The notes: generated from the letters alone by a model not told the origin. A stretch of DNA of 64,000 bases from Crotophaga sulcirostris (GCA_013397455.1 VYZB01000040.1:918253-982252), one strand, 5' to 3'. Shown: positions 27,218-39,628, counted from the first letter of the stretch. Program-made: numbers and translations.

Positions 27218-30200
27218 CTGGAACGGAAAGAAGAGCAAGAAAGCTTTTGGTGTAAGTGAGCCCTGAACTGGAGATGCTGCAGGAGCAAAGGGGAGAAGAA
27301 ATATTCCGGCCTCCGATGCTCCTGACCACTTACCTGTCCTGCTGTGAGTAGTGGTAGTGAGCAGCCACGGCAGAGTGGGGACACAGCAGGTAGTGGTTTT
27401 CCTCCCAGCAGCGCCGCATGGCTCGCACGATGTCCTCGTCGGAGGCTGAGCATGAGCGCAGGGTCTCGGCGAGCTGCAGCCCCAGGGGAAACAGAGGGGT
27501 TTGCACAGGGCTTCACCACCCCACGTCTTTCCCAGAGGGGCTTGTATCACAGTATCACAAGGTTGGAAAGGACCTCTGAGATCGAGTCCAACCTATAACC
27601 CAACACTAACACTATCACCAACACCAACTCATCTTCTAAACCATGGCACTGAGTGCCTCATCCAATCTCCCCTTAAACACATCCAGGGTTGGCAGTTCTA
27701 CCACCTCCCTGGGCAGCCCATTTCAATGGCTCATTACCCTTTCAGTGAAGAACTTTTTCCTAATATCAAGCCTAAACTTTCCCTGACGAAGCTTGAGTCC
27801 ATGTCCTCTAGTTCTGTCACTGGTAATCTGAGAGAAGAGACCAACCCTTGCCTGACTACAACCTCCTTTTAGGCAGTTGTAGAGAGCAATAAGGTCACCC
27901 CTGAGCCTCCTCTTCTCCAGGCTGAACAGCCCCAGCTCCCTCAGTTGCTCCTGACGGGGCTTGTGCTCCAAACCCTTCACCATCTCCGTTGTCCTCCGTT
28001 TTGGCACGGGCACTCAGCAAAGCAGTCGGAAATAGGGACTGAAGGGGCTCCCCAGGGACTGAAGGAAAAGAGGTTGCTGCTGCAGCCTGGGGATGAGGCA
28101 CTGTGAGGTGAGTGTTGGTCTGTTCTCCCAAAAGACAGGTGATAGGAAGAGGGGAAAGTGGCCACAAGTTGCACCAGGAGACGTTCAGATTAGACGTTAG
28201 GAAAAAATTCTTTACGGAAAGGGTGGTCAGGCACTGGAACAGCTGCCCAGGGAAGTAGTAGAGTCCCCATCCCTGGAGGTGTTTAAAAGATAGGTAGATG
28301 GGTTTCTCAGGGATCTGGTTTAGTAAATGGACAGGTATGGCTGGACTTGATGATCTCAAAAGTCTTTTCCAACCAGCTGACTCTATGATTCTATGAAATG
28401 CCTACGGCGCCAGAGCATGAGCAAGGGGTCTCCATTCCCAGGTGCTGGGAGCGTGGGTGGGGAGGAACTGAAACTCAGGAGCTCAGTTCCAACACTGCTA
28501 TTTCTATGCTCCAAAGGAGTATCTGAGGGCTTGTAAAACCCACCTCAGTGGAATAGCCCTTCTTCCTTTTAATAATGTTATTTTTCAGTATTTATCTTGC
28601 TGCTCTGCAAGCAGGAGTGGGTGCAGAGAAAAGGGTGCTCAGTGGGGGACACCACGTGTTGAATGGGAAGAGATAGGACTTCTCATGTGGCCCAAAGAGC
28701 TTTGCAATTCAAACATTCACTTTTCTCTCTTCTTTGTGTTTGCACTCCCATTTGCTGCAACACTGAGCCTGAATTGCAGCACCAAGCCCAGCAATTCCAC
28801 TCCCAAAGGGCCACATTCTGTCCATGCTGGCACCCACTGCGTGATGCCCTCGTGCACAGCCAATGCCAGCACCGGAGTGGCCAAGGAAGGGGTGGTTTCA
28901 TATCCTACTCAAAAATAATTTTTGGCATTTTCTTTAATTAGTTTTGCAAAAAACGAAAGAGATTTCTTTAAAAAAAAATGCCCACACACTGATATGAAAC
29001 TCTTCTGGCCTTACACTTAAATTTTCATTTGGAAACTCTCCACTGTGTTTTTTATATTCTGAAAATGAGCTGCAAACAACTAGTAGTTGTAAATTCCCTT
29101 ACATACACACATGCATGAGGAACTGACCTTCCTGTGCAAATCCTCCGGCAGCTTAAGGCTTTTTGATGCACTGAATTGCTCCATCAGCATTTTTGTCTGG
29201 TGGCTGTCAGAGCCCGAGAGCAGCCAGAGGATCCTCTCCATGTTGTAAGGCTCCTGGGGTAAAAAATCAATAGGTGAGCAGCAGAAATTTGAGCTTTTGT
29301 CTTGGGGGGAGAGCACCTGTGTGGATTCTCTGATGTCTAATTAGGGTTGAGGTCCTACTACCACATTTTTCTTGGTGGAAGCTGGGGTGAGCTTTGTGTC
29401 TTCCCCCTGCACACCTACAACTCAAGACAAGTCTTTGGGAACACGATGTCTTTCAGACCTCTGATCTGTCAGAGCAGTCTTGCAGTGACCATCAGATAAA
29501 AAAAAATAATAATAAAGGGATGTACGATAAATCAACAGTGTGACCACATCTGTACAATCACCTTGAGGAACCCAGGTTAATAACACACTATGTATTTGAG
29601 AACCAGAAATATCCAGGGGTTTACTTCGCGTTGCAGATGCTGCTGTGAGTCACCCAGCTCCCGCGTGACCCGATGAGACACCCAGCTCCCTGCAGGGCTG
29701 GCTGATAACCTTTATGAACACATCAGGCACCTATAGGACCTGACTGGCCTGTACAGCTCTGTAGCAATCTGTGTCGCAACACTGCAGCAAAACTCAGTGC
29801 AAGACCATACAGGAGGGTCCCAACCCAATTTCACTGCTCGCTCTCTCATTCCAGCACATTTGCAAACACCAAGAGACCTTCATCCAGATAGTTTGGGCAA
29901 GGTGCTTTGTAGGGACAGGCAGGGCAAGGGGCACCAGGTACCAATTCCTCGTGATATCTCCTCAGTTCAAGTGTTGGTTTTGGATGACATTTTCTTACCA
30001 TTTAGCAGCTGTCAGTGCCTGGGACCTTCTGTCTCTCCATCCTGTCCTACCTCCACGAGTCATTAAGACTTACTCAGTACTTCGTGTCCTTGTCTGAGTG
30101 GCTCATGGCCCCAGTCCTGCTCCTCATCTGCCCACCATCATCTCCAAGGGCCTCCAGTCTGTAATCTTCAGTCTAGTCTGGGTGTAGCCTGACCTTTGTT

Positions 30201-33200
30201 TTAGACTGTTCCCTATTTTAGCTTGTCCTCTGCTTCCCAACCTGGTCATCTTGAGAAGCTACATGTTAGTGTGCCTGGACTTCAATGACCTGTTACCAGA
30301 GGGGCCTCCAGCAACATCTCCCTAACAGGCCTTCTCTTGCCCTTCCTTCTGCTGGTCTCACATCCAGACCTTCCCCTTTACCCTCCGTTCACACCAGCCT
30401 TATGGTTTCCATGACAGATCACTACATCGACACCAGCTACATTGAAGTAGACCAGGACATTGGTGCAAGCATTGGCATTGCCATGGCCATTTAATTTATT
30501 AGCCAGCTCTCTGGTCTGATTTTGTCCCATGCCACTGGAGTTGCCCAGAAGAATGATGAGGCCCAATTTGGAGGACGGATCATGCTGGGGACTGTTGCAG
30601 AAGAAAGTTTTGGCAAATGGACATGAGCTACCTGGTGCTGCCTGACTTCAGGGCCAGAGAACCGCCCCTGGTTGGCTTCAGGTACTGCAAAGACACCACA
30701 TCTGCTGTGATTCTCCTGGACTTGCTCCTTGCAAGGCTCATCCACACTAGGCTTTCTACTTCACCCTCACCTCTTCAGTTAGTTTCTAACTGAAAAGTTT
30801 TCTCTGCTGGTCTGTAGAAGAGGCAACCTAAAGAGGTTGTGCACTCTCTACCCTTGAAGATTTCTAACATCTGACTGGACAAAGCCCTGAACAATCTGGT
30901 CTGACCTGCTTTGAGCAGGTCCCAGCTAGAGACTTCCTGGGGTCCCTTCTGCTGAGCTATGGAAATCTGCATGGATGCTTCAGATGTGAGCTGAATGACG
31001 GTGTCCCATGTAGCCTTGTACAGAGGGACGCACCCATCCAGCTCCCCAGTAATCCCTGGACATCACCTCACCCAGCTGCTTCCCTTCACCATCCCCAAGC
31101 CTGGCACATACTCAGGGGCCTCAGCAGACCAGGGGTGTGGGCTGAGAGAGTAGCCTAGCAACCCTTTGAGCTTTGAGGAGCTCCACGTATTCATGACACA
31201 GGAGGAAAGTCAAGCTGCAGACTACAGCAGCGTGGTGATAGGGGCATAGTGACTTACTGACTGCAGAGCAGGGGAGTTCCTCCAGGTTCCCAGGTCCTCC
31301 CAAAGTATTTGATCAGCTTTTGGAAAATTCAGGTAGCTCAAGGCCACAGTAATGCACTACTAAATGTTTCACACTTTGGTCAACTGTTTGGAAGCAGACC
31401 CAATCCCTGTGGATCACAGGGTAGGTATGAAATGGGAGGTATTTCCTTCCAGGTGTTTGGTTTCTGTACCTCCATGACTTCTCATTTCAGAGGCCTTTGC
31501 CTGCCTGCTGAGACTTGTTTTGCTCTGAGCAAACTGCAGATGGCCACAGGTGAGGCATTTCTTCTGGGCTTCCCTACCTTCTTCCTGGTCTCTTCTCTTA
31601 CTCTTGGTGGAGTTATTCAGAAGCATCAACAAAGCCCTTGAGAGATTATAGGATTTATGATTTTCTAATTAAGTGTCACATTTTGAGAAAACGTCCCTCT
31701 CCTGCTAACCTTGCACACAATGAAACCTCAAAAACCCAGCATTTAACAATGAAGGTTAGAAAGTCAGGCCCTGAAAAGTGAGGAAAAAGGTGGTGTTTGA
31801 TCTATCTCAGCTCAGCAGTCTGCAACATAAATGCTCAATATGAGTCACAGCTCTCAACTCATCACTGAGAGGCATTGCCAGTGGCGGAATGATGCTCTCT
31901 TAAACCAGGCAGAACAGAGTACAAGGAAAAAAATATATAATGTTTGGTATTTTCCCATTTTGCCTAATTCGTTACCTACCTGAATATCCATGGCTGATGC
32001 TAACGTGGCCTTCACGCTCTCTGACAATGAGAAATCTCCATGTTGAACAGTTCTATGAATTATATCATTGCTGTTAACCACGGCAACAAGTCGAATCGGG
32101 AGACCCATTTTACGGGCAATACAGCCAGCTGGAAAATAGTGAAAAAATACATACGTGCTTGATGATGAAACATTTGAAGGAGATTTAGCAAAGATGTCAC
32201 TGTACAAATTGATAAAGCATATAGCTCAGAAGCAGATACAAAGAACATTCCTCAAGGGACTATGAGATATCTATCTTTAATACTTTGGTCAAGCATCGGA
32301 TTATAAAATTTTGGGACACTGTGCTCCTCCTGCCATGAGAGTCCATTGAACACCAACCCTTGGGCATCTCCACATTTGAAGATGGATGTGCAGGAGACTG
32401 AAATCTAACTTTTGGGCTCTTCTATCTTGTTAATGCTGCCTCAAATGGGCTGCCTGGAAACACAGCGAGTGCATCAAATCCTTTATTGCTTTCACAAGAC
32501 AGTTGTATGCCTATTTTTGGATGGGGGCAATCAAGGACTCACATTTAGAAGGCCATATTATGCAATTAGGAGTGGTTCTCTTGACTGCACACTATCATGT
32601 AAACCACAGTAGAACCAGGCAGGACTCCACACCTCTGTTAATGTCTCACTTAGGAAATCAGAGCCACAGTATTTTCTCTCTTTTCTGGATCAAACACGTT
32701 CTGTCCTCTCCTTCTGTGCCCATCCTCAAAATGGCTACAATCATCATCAAAGGGTGGTTTGGGATTTTCTGCACCTTGCATCAGTGCCACCTAAATGAGT
32801 AATAACCATACATGAGTAATAAAATATAAGTGGTTCTGAAGAAACCCTACCAGAGAGTGGGTGTTTTAATAAATACCAATATCCAGCATCTGAAAAGTGC
32901 TTTTAGTCCATAGGTCACAACACTCTCTCCCTTCCCTATCTAACCTATCATTTTTCCCTTCACCTGTGATATTTCCTCCTCCTCCTGTTGGCACAACAAT
33001 TTCCACCACGGGCAGTGGGCTGGTATCCAGGGACTGGGCACACTGAAAGTAAGCGTAGAAGTGGTGAGCAATCTGCACCATAATCCTAGACCAGTTGACC
33101 GAATTCAAGCTCATCAGATTGTATTTTTTGGCAAAATCGACATCAGCGAACAGTTCCTTGATCGGCTCATCGATTTCATCGCTGTTCCCACGAGCTGCCA

Positions 33201-35356
33201 AAAGCAGAAAGGAAAGATTTAGATCTGCCAACGTCAGTGCATCAGGTATCTGCTCAAATAGGGTCAGTCTCAGGCCATGGGGTTTGCAGCAGCCAGAGGC
33301 GTCCTGAGCTGCCCATCTGCCTTGGGAGCTTCACGAGCCACGGGTTGAGCAGCACCACGAGGATGCCAGGTAGATTCTGCAGACATTGCACTCTGGGCTC
33401 TTGCTTATGCTAAGTATTTATTTGCCAGGAAAGCAAATGCTTGCATCCCCTGTGAGATGTCAAGGTGAGACCTGGCTGAGCAGAGGAGTCCATGGGACAG
33501 CTCAGGCACCTAACAATGGCGATGGCACAGAGGTAGGGGATGGACAACTCAAGAAGGTGTTGGGACAGAGGGCAGGGGTGACTCTCAATACTTTTACTGC
33601 CAAGAAATGGTGCGGAATTCAGTGCAACTGAACACAAGTCACCCACATGGAGGCAGCTCTGTGACCAGGAGAAAAGAAGCCTTGAACACGTTTTCATCAA
33701 AGCGGGGTCGTCTGTTTGAAGCTGCTGTTAGCCAGACATCTGGGCATGGTGACCATAATTGCAATGACCTGGCTGGTTGCAGCTGTTAAAGCAGCTGCCT
33801 CCTGAGACATTTATCATCATGGTTTTGCCACAGCAAAAAAGTGGACAGTGCAGCAGTTATACCAACCAGCAAAGACATGGACGTTGTCTTCAATGACGGT
33901 GGTCATCTGGAGTTCCTGTATCTGGGTGCAGAGCCCTTTGGGCAGCAGAACAAAGATGTCCACGTTCTTCTGCCCTCTCACGCCCTCAATGGCTGAGCTC
34001 CCCGTGTCCCCTGAAGTCCCTGTTTCAAAGTGAGGGAGAACCAAGAAAAGCAAAAAATCGATGCGACAGTCAAACCTGCATTGCTGCACTTTAAGAAAAA
34101 AATGCATAGATGCTCCATGAGAAGTTTTTGGCCACAGTAGCCACCCTGGCATTGTCAAGAATTCACTCATCATCCACCCACGAGGCAATAACACCCCAGG
34201 GCACATATGGGGAGTGCTATGGGATGGTGGCCCTAAAGGTAAGGACCTTCCCAGCAGTTTTATCCTCTACAAACATGCATACTCACCCACCAGAATATTG
34301 ACATGCTTCTGCTTTTTCTCCAAGAAGTACTGTAAAAACTGCCCTGTGCAGGACAAGGACAGATCCTTAAAAGCGTAAGTAACCCCGTGCCACAGCTCCA
34401 AAACATTCAACCCATCTTTCAGCCTGGACAGATGGACGACGTCCTTGTGTCTGAACTTGCTGAAGGCCCTGTCAATCAGGTCTAGAGGGAAGATGGTTAA
34501 AGCTGCTGTTAGGTCAGGTAGGGGAGTATCGTTCTGATCCATGATTTCCTGCATCTGTGCTCTGCATGCTCCTGGGAAGCTTTCTGCACAACCAAAGCCT
34601 CTCAGTTGCTGGAAAGGGGACAGATATCCAACAAGTTATTCTTATTTATTAGGAGTAAACAGCCCACTTTGTTGTCTTCAATAGCTCTATGGTGAGAGAC
34701 CCCAGGGGACACCCAAAATATTTAGAGTAAACAGTGTTAAAACATAAAATAAAGGAAACTGGGATTTTATCATAATGTGCCGTTGAGACAGAGGTTGCAG
34801 CTGCCCTCTGGTGGAAGTGATAGCTGCTAAATGTTGAAAACATTAAAAATTGGATCTCAAGCCGTGGTGGGAGGGCAATTCTGGAGCAGTGAGCAGGACC
34901 ACAGCAGTCACCACAATCCCTATTTGCACATAGGGAGCCCCTTTTCCAGAAGATAACAAGCCCCAGCAAGGTGACAAAGGAGAAGAAGATACAGAAAAGA
35001 GCAGGCAGTGGTGCAACAGGGTTGCACCACAGGTCTGGTGGTTGTGACAGGGCAAAGGCAGGCAGATATATCTGAATGCCCCCAAATCCTCGTGCACACC
35101 CTGCGAGCAGCTCCCTGCACAGTTGAGGCTCACCATTAAGAGTGTTCTGTGGGACCAGCTCGGCTGTGATGAAGAGGGAGCAGAGCTCCTTCACCAGCTC
35201 CCTGTAGGAGAGGCAGCTCCACCTCCGCAGGGCGTCCCCATCCAACAAGGGAAGGCGTTGGGGCATGAAGAGGCCCCCATCGGGTGCGTAGCCAGAGAAG
35301 AGGGCTCCCTCGAAGTCGACAGCCCCTGTGCCTCCCCGCGTGCTGACGTACTCCAT
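26989..35356 (-). CDS. THNSL2: Threonine synthase-like 2, complete coding region in 8 exons
   Basis: Eight exons with consistent GT-AG borders and matching phases join into 1446 nt, 481 residues plus stop, close to the about 484 residues of mammalian THNSL2. Exons, in transcript order: 35356-35134, 34481-34287, 34019-33867, 33194-32964, 32128-31980, 29253-29128, 27473-27334, 27217-26989. The N-terminus has the threonine-synthase pattern YVSTRGG...[11 protein letters not shown]. The PLP-binding lysine is K113 in YAFKDLS, SGDTG lies at 142-146, and a glycine-rich PTGGGGN loop at 259-265. Family knowledge: this is a fold-type II PLP enzyme. The mammalian protein does not make threonine but acts as a phospho-lyase on O-phosphohomoserine and O-phosphothreonine, giving 2-oxobutyrate, ammonia and phosphate. 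The start codon is the conserved first ATG, six bases after an AG that looks like a splice acceptor, so a non-coding 5' exon probably lies upstream. No frameshift or internal stop is seen. Confidence 0.95.
27334..27473 (-). CDS. THNSL2: THNSL2 coding exon 7
   Basis: Encodes residues 360-405 plus two bases, with [18 protein letters not shown], the conserved HSA(V) segment of threonine synthases. Acceptor CTGCAG|CTCG, donor CAG|GTAAGT. Intron 6, before this exon, contains an inverted pair of CR1 copies. Confidence 0.92.
27545..28003 (-). mobile_element. CR1 LINE fragment, about 460 bp, in THNSL2 intron 6
   Basis: Starts ATCACAGTATCACAAGGTTG, runs through TGGCACTGAGTGCCTCATCC and AGGCAGTTGTAGAGAGCAAT, and ends near 28003. 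It lies in the same strand sense as THNSL2 and head-to-head with the plus-strand CR1 at 28100. Confidence 0.9.
28100..28397 (+). mobile_element. CR1 LINE fragment, about 300 bp, in THNSL2 intron 6
   Basis: Begins near GTGAGGTGAGTGTTGGTCTG, includes CACTGGAACAGCTGCCCAGG, and ends TCTATGATTCTATGA. It forms an inverted pair with the copy at 27545-28003. Confidence 0.88.
29128..29253 (-). CDS. THNSL2: THNSL2 coding exon 6
   Basis: Encodes residues 318-359 (42 codons, both borders in phase 0), starting [17 protein letters not shown], very close to the mammalian sequence. Acceptor CCCCAG|GAGC; the donor AAG|GTCAGT is slightly non-consensus. Intron 5 before it is 2.7 kb and holds an old CR1 fragment. 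Confidence 0.93.
30785..30965 (+). mobile_element. Degenerate old CR1 3' region in THNSL2 intron 5
   Basis: CTGACCTGCTTTGAGCAGGT and GGGGTCCCTTCTGCTGAGCT resemble the end of an older CR1 subfamily, without readable octamers. It is diverged, so the boundaries are approximate. Confidence 0.5.
31980..32128 (-). CDS. THNSL2: THNSL2 coding exon 5
   Basis: Encodes residues 268-317, including the conserved [19 protein letters not shown] and TLASAMDIQ segments. Acceptor TTCCAG|CTGG; donor CAG|GTAGGT in phase 0. Confidence 0.94.
32964..33194 (-). CDS. THNSL2: THNSL2 coding exon 4
   Basis: Encodes residues 191-267 plus one base. It carries [11 protein letters not shown] and the [12 protein letters not shown] segment, and ends with the PLP phosphate-binding PTGGGGN loop. 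Acceptor TGGCAG|CTCG, donor G|GTGAAG. Confidence 0.94.
33867..34019 (-). CDS. THNSL2: THNSL2 coding exon 3
   Basis: Encodes residues 140-190 plus one base. It contains [11 protein letters not shown], a loop expected to line the active site, and the LPKG...IQELQMTTV segment typical of the family. Acceptor AACAG|GGACT; the donor GTTGGT departs from the GTRAGT consensus, but the phase and the protein alignment require it. Confidence 0.92.
34287..34481 (-). CDS. THNSL2: THNSL2 coding exon 2 (PLP lysine)
   Basis: Encodes residues 75-139 plus one base. It carries [16 protein letters not shown], in which K113 is the residue expected to form the Schiff base with PLP. Acceptor CTCTAG|ACCTG, donor G|GTGAGT. 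The split codon with exon 1 restores Asp75. Confidence 0.95.
35134..35356 (-). CDS. THNSL2: THNSL2 coding exon 1
   Basis: Encodes residues 1-74 plus one base of codon 75. It contains the YVSTRG and GYAPDGGLF signatures of the threonine synthase N-terminal domain. The donor reads G|GTGAGC. The sequence CCCCAG lies just before the ATG, which suggests that a 5' leader exon is spliced in here. Confidence 0.93.
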
Positions 35357-35468
35357 GGATGCTGGGGAGGCACCATAGTCACTGTCAGGGCCTCAGAGCA
35401 TCCCCTGCCCTGGGAGCAGCCCTGCATCCCAACCTGACTCCCCCCAAAATTTCCCATGTGGACAGACA

Positions 35469-35906
35469 GTATCACAGGATCACAAGGTTGGAAAGGACCT
35501 CTGAGATCATCGAGTCCAAACTAGAACACAACACTAGCACCAACCCATCATCTAAACCATGGCACTGAGTGCCTCATCCAATCTCCCCTTAAACACCTAC
35601 AGGGAGGGCAACTCCACCACCTTCCCAGGCAGCGCATTCCAATGGCCAATCACCCTTTCAATGAAGAATTTCTTCCTAATATCAAGCCTAAACCTCCCCT
35701 GATAAAGCTTGAGACCATGTCCTCTAGTTCTGTCCCTGGTAACCTGGGAGAAGAGACCAACCCCTGCCTGACTACAACCTCCTTTTAGGCAGTTGTAGAG
35801 AGCAATAAGGTCACCCCTGAGCCTCCTCTTTTTCAGGCTAAACAGCCCCAGCTCCCTCAGTCGCTCCTCACAGGGCTTGTGCTCCAGCCCCTTCACCAGA
35901 GCTCCT
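35469..35906 (-). mobile_element. CR1 LINE fragment, about 440 bp, just upstream of THNSL2 exon 1
   Basis: Starts ATCACAGGATCACAAGG and continues through the same body as the copy at 27545, from which it differs little. It begins only 112 nt upstream of the THNSL2 ATG, most likely inside the intron between a leader exon and the first coding exon. Confidence 0.9.
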
Positions 35907-36379
35907 CAGGGAAGAAAACACCTATTCCCCTAAAAAAATCTCACATCATAGGGAGCTAGAGCGCACAAAAGTGGAGGAGGGCATGCTGTGTTTTTCAGGT
36001 GGTGGATACCCTGCCCAGGATTTGCACAGAAGTGGCTGGCACCTCCTGGTCCCACTTTCCCTGTGCCCTTCCCACCCTGCTCCGGAGACGCTTCCCAGCC
36101 TGAGCAAAAGCGCTGACGTCACGTCCCCTGCAGGCTCTTTGCAAAAGCTGGAGTTTTAAAATCAATATAAATAAATCAATAAAAGGAAACAACCGTGCTT
36201 TTAGAGCAGGCTGATTTTGTTCAGAGAGGGCAAACTAAGGACAGGATTTAACTCAGGGAAGGAAGGGCTGAGCTAAATCCACTGGATTCACGGAAATCCC
36301 ACCGAGCAGCCGCTGGTGCTGCTGGGAGAGGCCCCTTCTTCTCCCAATCTTCTCCCAATCCTGTGAACCCCAAGAGCCA

Positions 36380-36690
36380 TTCCCACCTCGGGCACTCCAG
36401 CCAACGGTGCAGCCCCTCGGCACGGCACAGCACGGCACCGCTTGGACCCCACACAGGGGCAGGAAAGCCACCGAACAACTCGCCACCACCGCTTGCGAGC
36501 CGCTCACCCTTTGCACTTGTGCTCACGGAAAAATTCTCCCCGTCGCAACACACCCGGGTTCCTCTCGCCGTGGCACAGCCAGTGGGGATGGTGGCTGCCC
36601 TGCACCGAGCCTGGAAATGGGAAGATGCAGCGACGATGGAGTCGAGCTGCTCCTGGTGGTGCCAGGCAGCAGGGCAAGGGGCAGCAGGCA
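36380..36690 (-). promoter_or_regulatory. Possible THNSL2 promoter / 5' non-coding exon region
   Basis: This stretch is richer in GC and CpG than its surroundings and lies about 1 kb upstream of the THNSL2 start codon. The coding ATG seems to follow a splice acceptor, so a leader exon should lie upstream. A GGTGAGC donor-like site is present on the minus strand near 36505. No TATA box was seen. This is an inference from composition and position; a transcript would be needed to fix the exon. Confidence 0.3.
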
Positions 36691-36995
36691 CGAGGTGCAG
36701 CTGGGGAGAAATCGAGTTAAATATTAGGAGACAGCTTTTAAAAGTGACCGTGATCAAGCATGGGGTATGGAGAGGTTTTTGTCTTCAGTGTAACCCCAGA
36801 GGAACCCAAAATTCAGCTGAGGAAGCACCCAGCCACCTGATTTAACTGTGAGGCTGGATTTAAATTTGAAAACGAACCAGCTTAAAGTAGGATTTGGGTC
36901 AGAAACCTTCAGACGACCCTTCCAACCAAAATCAGTCTGTAATTCAGCTATGCAAAGCCATATTTTCAGCCTGAAAGGCTGGAAATTCTTAACAG

Positions 36996-37052
36996 CCCTG
37001 TCCCACCGATGGGGAAACTGAGGCACTGGAGGGAGAGGGGATGTGCAGGGCT
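36996..37052 (-). mobile_element. Possible MIR relic
   Basis: CGATGGGGAAACTGAGGCAC matches the most conserved block of reverse-complement MIR, and flanking similarity is weak. This could be a very short relic or chance. Confidence 0.35.
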
Positions 37053-39628
37053 GTGCAAAAAACCTCAGTTCTCCTTTGCATTGAAGAGTTGGGCATCCCT
37101 TTCCTTATTTTTTAGTTTAATAAATAGGAAGTGTTTTTGAAGGGCAAGGACTGCACAGGTTGTGTGGACCAGGGATGCAGTGCAGCAGCACGTGTGGGGA
37201 CTTGAGCCCAGGAAGGCAATGGGCAGAGGTACAAAGGATGGCTGATAACAACCAGCCATGAGTGAGGAAGTCCACGTCTGCAGGAAGGGACACATCTCCT
37301 GCCGCAGCATCACAGTCCAACCCAACGTGTGTTGCCCCTTTGACTCTGGCAAGTAGCCAGGGCCATGAGAAAAGCATCCAGTAGAGAGCGGTCCAGTCCA
37401 AGCACCAACATGGAAAAGGGCTTTTCTACACCCAGCATCCAAAAAGGACTCTTACTGCAAACTCCTCAGCAGGAGACAGGAGGTAAATTTCAGGCTCTGG
37501 GCAGGATTTCCCATGATGGTATTGATCAATGCTGAATGGAGCAGCTGTAGCAGAGCAGGAGGCAAACTGCAGCTTTTTAGTAAAATATCTGAGCTGACCC
37601 AGTGGGCCAGAGCTGCATTAATAGTCTCCATTTTCTGACAACCTCTAGGAAACCAGCTAGAAAGGGAGACACTTACCTATAATTATATAAATGCTATCAC
37701 CCAACCAGCCCACATCTTCTCACTGTAAGATTTCTGTGCCCAATGTTTCTTTTCATGTTGCAAAGGTGAAGCCTGAGCCACCCAAACCTTCTGTGGCCCT
37801 GGAGTCCTCCTTGTACCTACAGCCACCAAGTCCTCATGGATGTAATGGTGTCCATCCCCATCCCAAATGTGCATCCGGGTCTTTTCACAAGGTGCTGGGA
37901 AAAAACCCCCACACAGCAGGGCAGGACCTTTCTCTTCGGGGATGTCTCAGGTTTAAGTGGATAGTGAAACCTTCCCAGAACTATTCCTGGAGTCACCTGA
38001 AGCCTCCAGGATCACCCACTCACCTCAGCTGTCCCCCATATGCAGGGCAAACCCCACCTTGACAAAGTGATGTAAAGAGATAATGTTCTCAGTCCCATAT
38101 ATTTTTCGTGCCCTGCGTATTTTCAGAAGGAAAATGATCCTTTAATACCCAGTTGGGTTAGTTATTAGTGTCTTCCTCATCTACTGCTCTGAAGGGGATT
38201 TTTTTCCCCATTATGGTCCACTGGTAGCTGATGCAAAAAACTTCAAGTAGTTTCTCTGGAAAAAAACAGTGAATTAATAGAAATAAAGAGAATACTAAAA
38301 GCTAAAAGGTACATGATTCATCTCCTCTATCCTAACCTCTCCCATGACAACATATTAAGGTGAATTTGGGATTTTCCTTCCTTGCAGCAGTTTCTGCCCA
38401 TGGAGAAGGAGACCACGCTTTCAGTGTAGCTCAAATTTAGGCTAGAACGAGGAAAGGATCAAATCCCTAGGAAAAACTGCACAAACTGTTAGTGTTTATT
38501 ACCAATGTAATAATTTATTACCACCAATGGGCACCTGAGCATCTCCATACAGGTCACACACCCTGATGGGACCTCACTCACTCCCCCCCACTGTGGGACT
38601 TTATGCCTCTGGGCATTTACTCACTGTACTTGTAATACTTTTAATGTGTTCATTAGCTGTGTGAGATAACTTCACTGATTGACCTTTTTTTTTTTTTTCC
38701 AGTTACAGTGAGATTGTTGATCCCTTCAATCTTACATCATCCCAGGGTGTACACAGAACCCTGAAAAAAAAAATAAAATAAAGGTTATACCAGGATACCT
38801 GGTGCTCAGTGCTCACCGACAGAAATATCAGCAAGGCTGTTGCCACAGCTTTATCTTTGCCCTGGGCACATCAGTGGTGATTGCCCTCACTAATGAGATC
38901 GTGGGGGAATGCTGTGATGGCAGGGACTGCTTATGTGGCAGCTCCAGGTGAGCAGAGGGGGAGCACCTGGGACACGCACCAGGGCACCAGTGCCTTTACT
39001 GGGAGGGCTTTTCCCATGCACAGCCCTGTAAGCTCCATGCATTCACTTTTAGAGTGCCATTTATTTAATGAATTTTAAAAGAAAGGAGAGGAAGAGCATC
39101 CCTGTGCTGCTGCACGTCAGCCCACCTGGGCTTAACCACTGCAGCAACAGACCAAGAGCTGGAAAATGTAACAGCTTTTACTTAAGCTGGTCTTGCCCAA
39201 TGGCCCAGTGTTCCTGTTGGGATTTGCACTTCCACTTTGGTCCTTGGCTATTCTGAGCAGTTCACGCTCTCCGGACCCACCTATCAGAAATCTGCTGTAT
39301 TTGCAAACCCCAGCTGAGGCTGCTGTCAGACTTTTCCAACTTGTTTTCACGCTGCATCCTTTTTCACCCCTCCGACAGAATGTCCTCAGCCTCTCCACCA
39401 CCAAAGGGATGGTGAGGAGCAAGGAAGCAGAGTGGCACATACAGGGATTTTTTTTCCTGCACAAGTCCCCCCCCCCAGATTTTCAGATCTCACCCCAGAG
39501 CATTGCAGCACACAAAGAACACTACAAATCTCTGCCACCAGCCAACGAGATGTCACTAGATGGCAGCAGTGCCTTGCATCCATGGAGGAGATGCACCAAG
39601 CCTTGCCCTGCTTGCACCCAGTCTTCAC

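Noticed and set aside
27895..28359. Minus-strand open frame of 154 codons
   Set aside because: It spans the two CR1 copies in THNSL2 intron 6 and has no family similarity.
36248..36845. Overlapping frames on both strands in the GC-rich stretch (up to 169 codons)
   Set aside because: Open frames on both strands are expected in GC-rich sequence with few stop codons; better explained as the THNSL2 promoter region.
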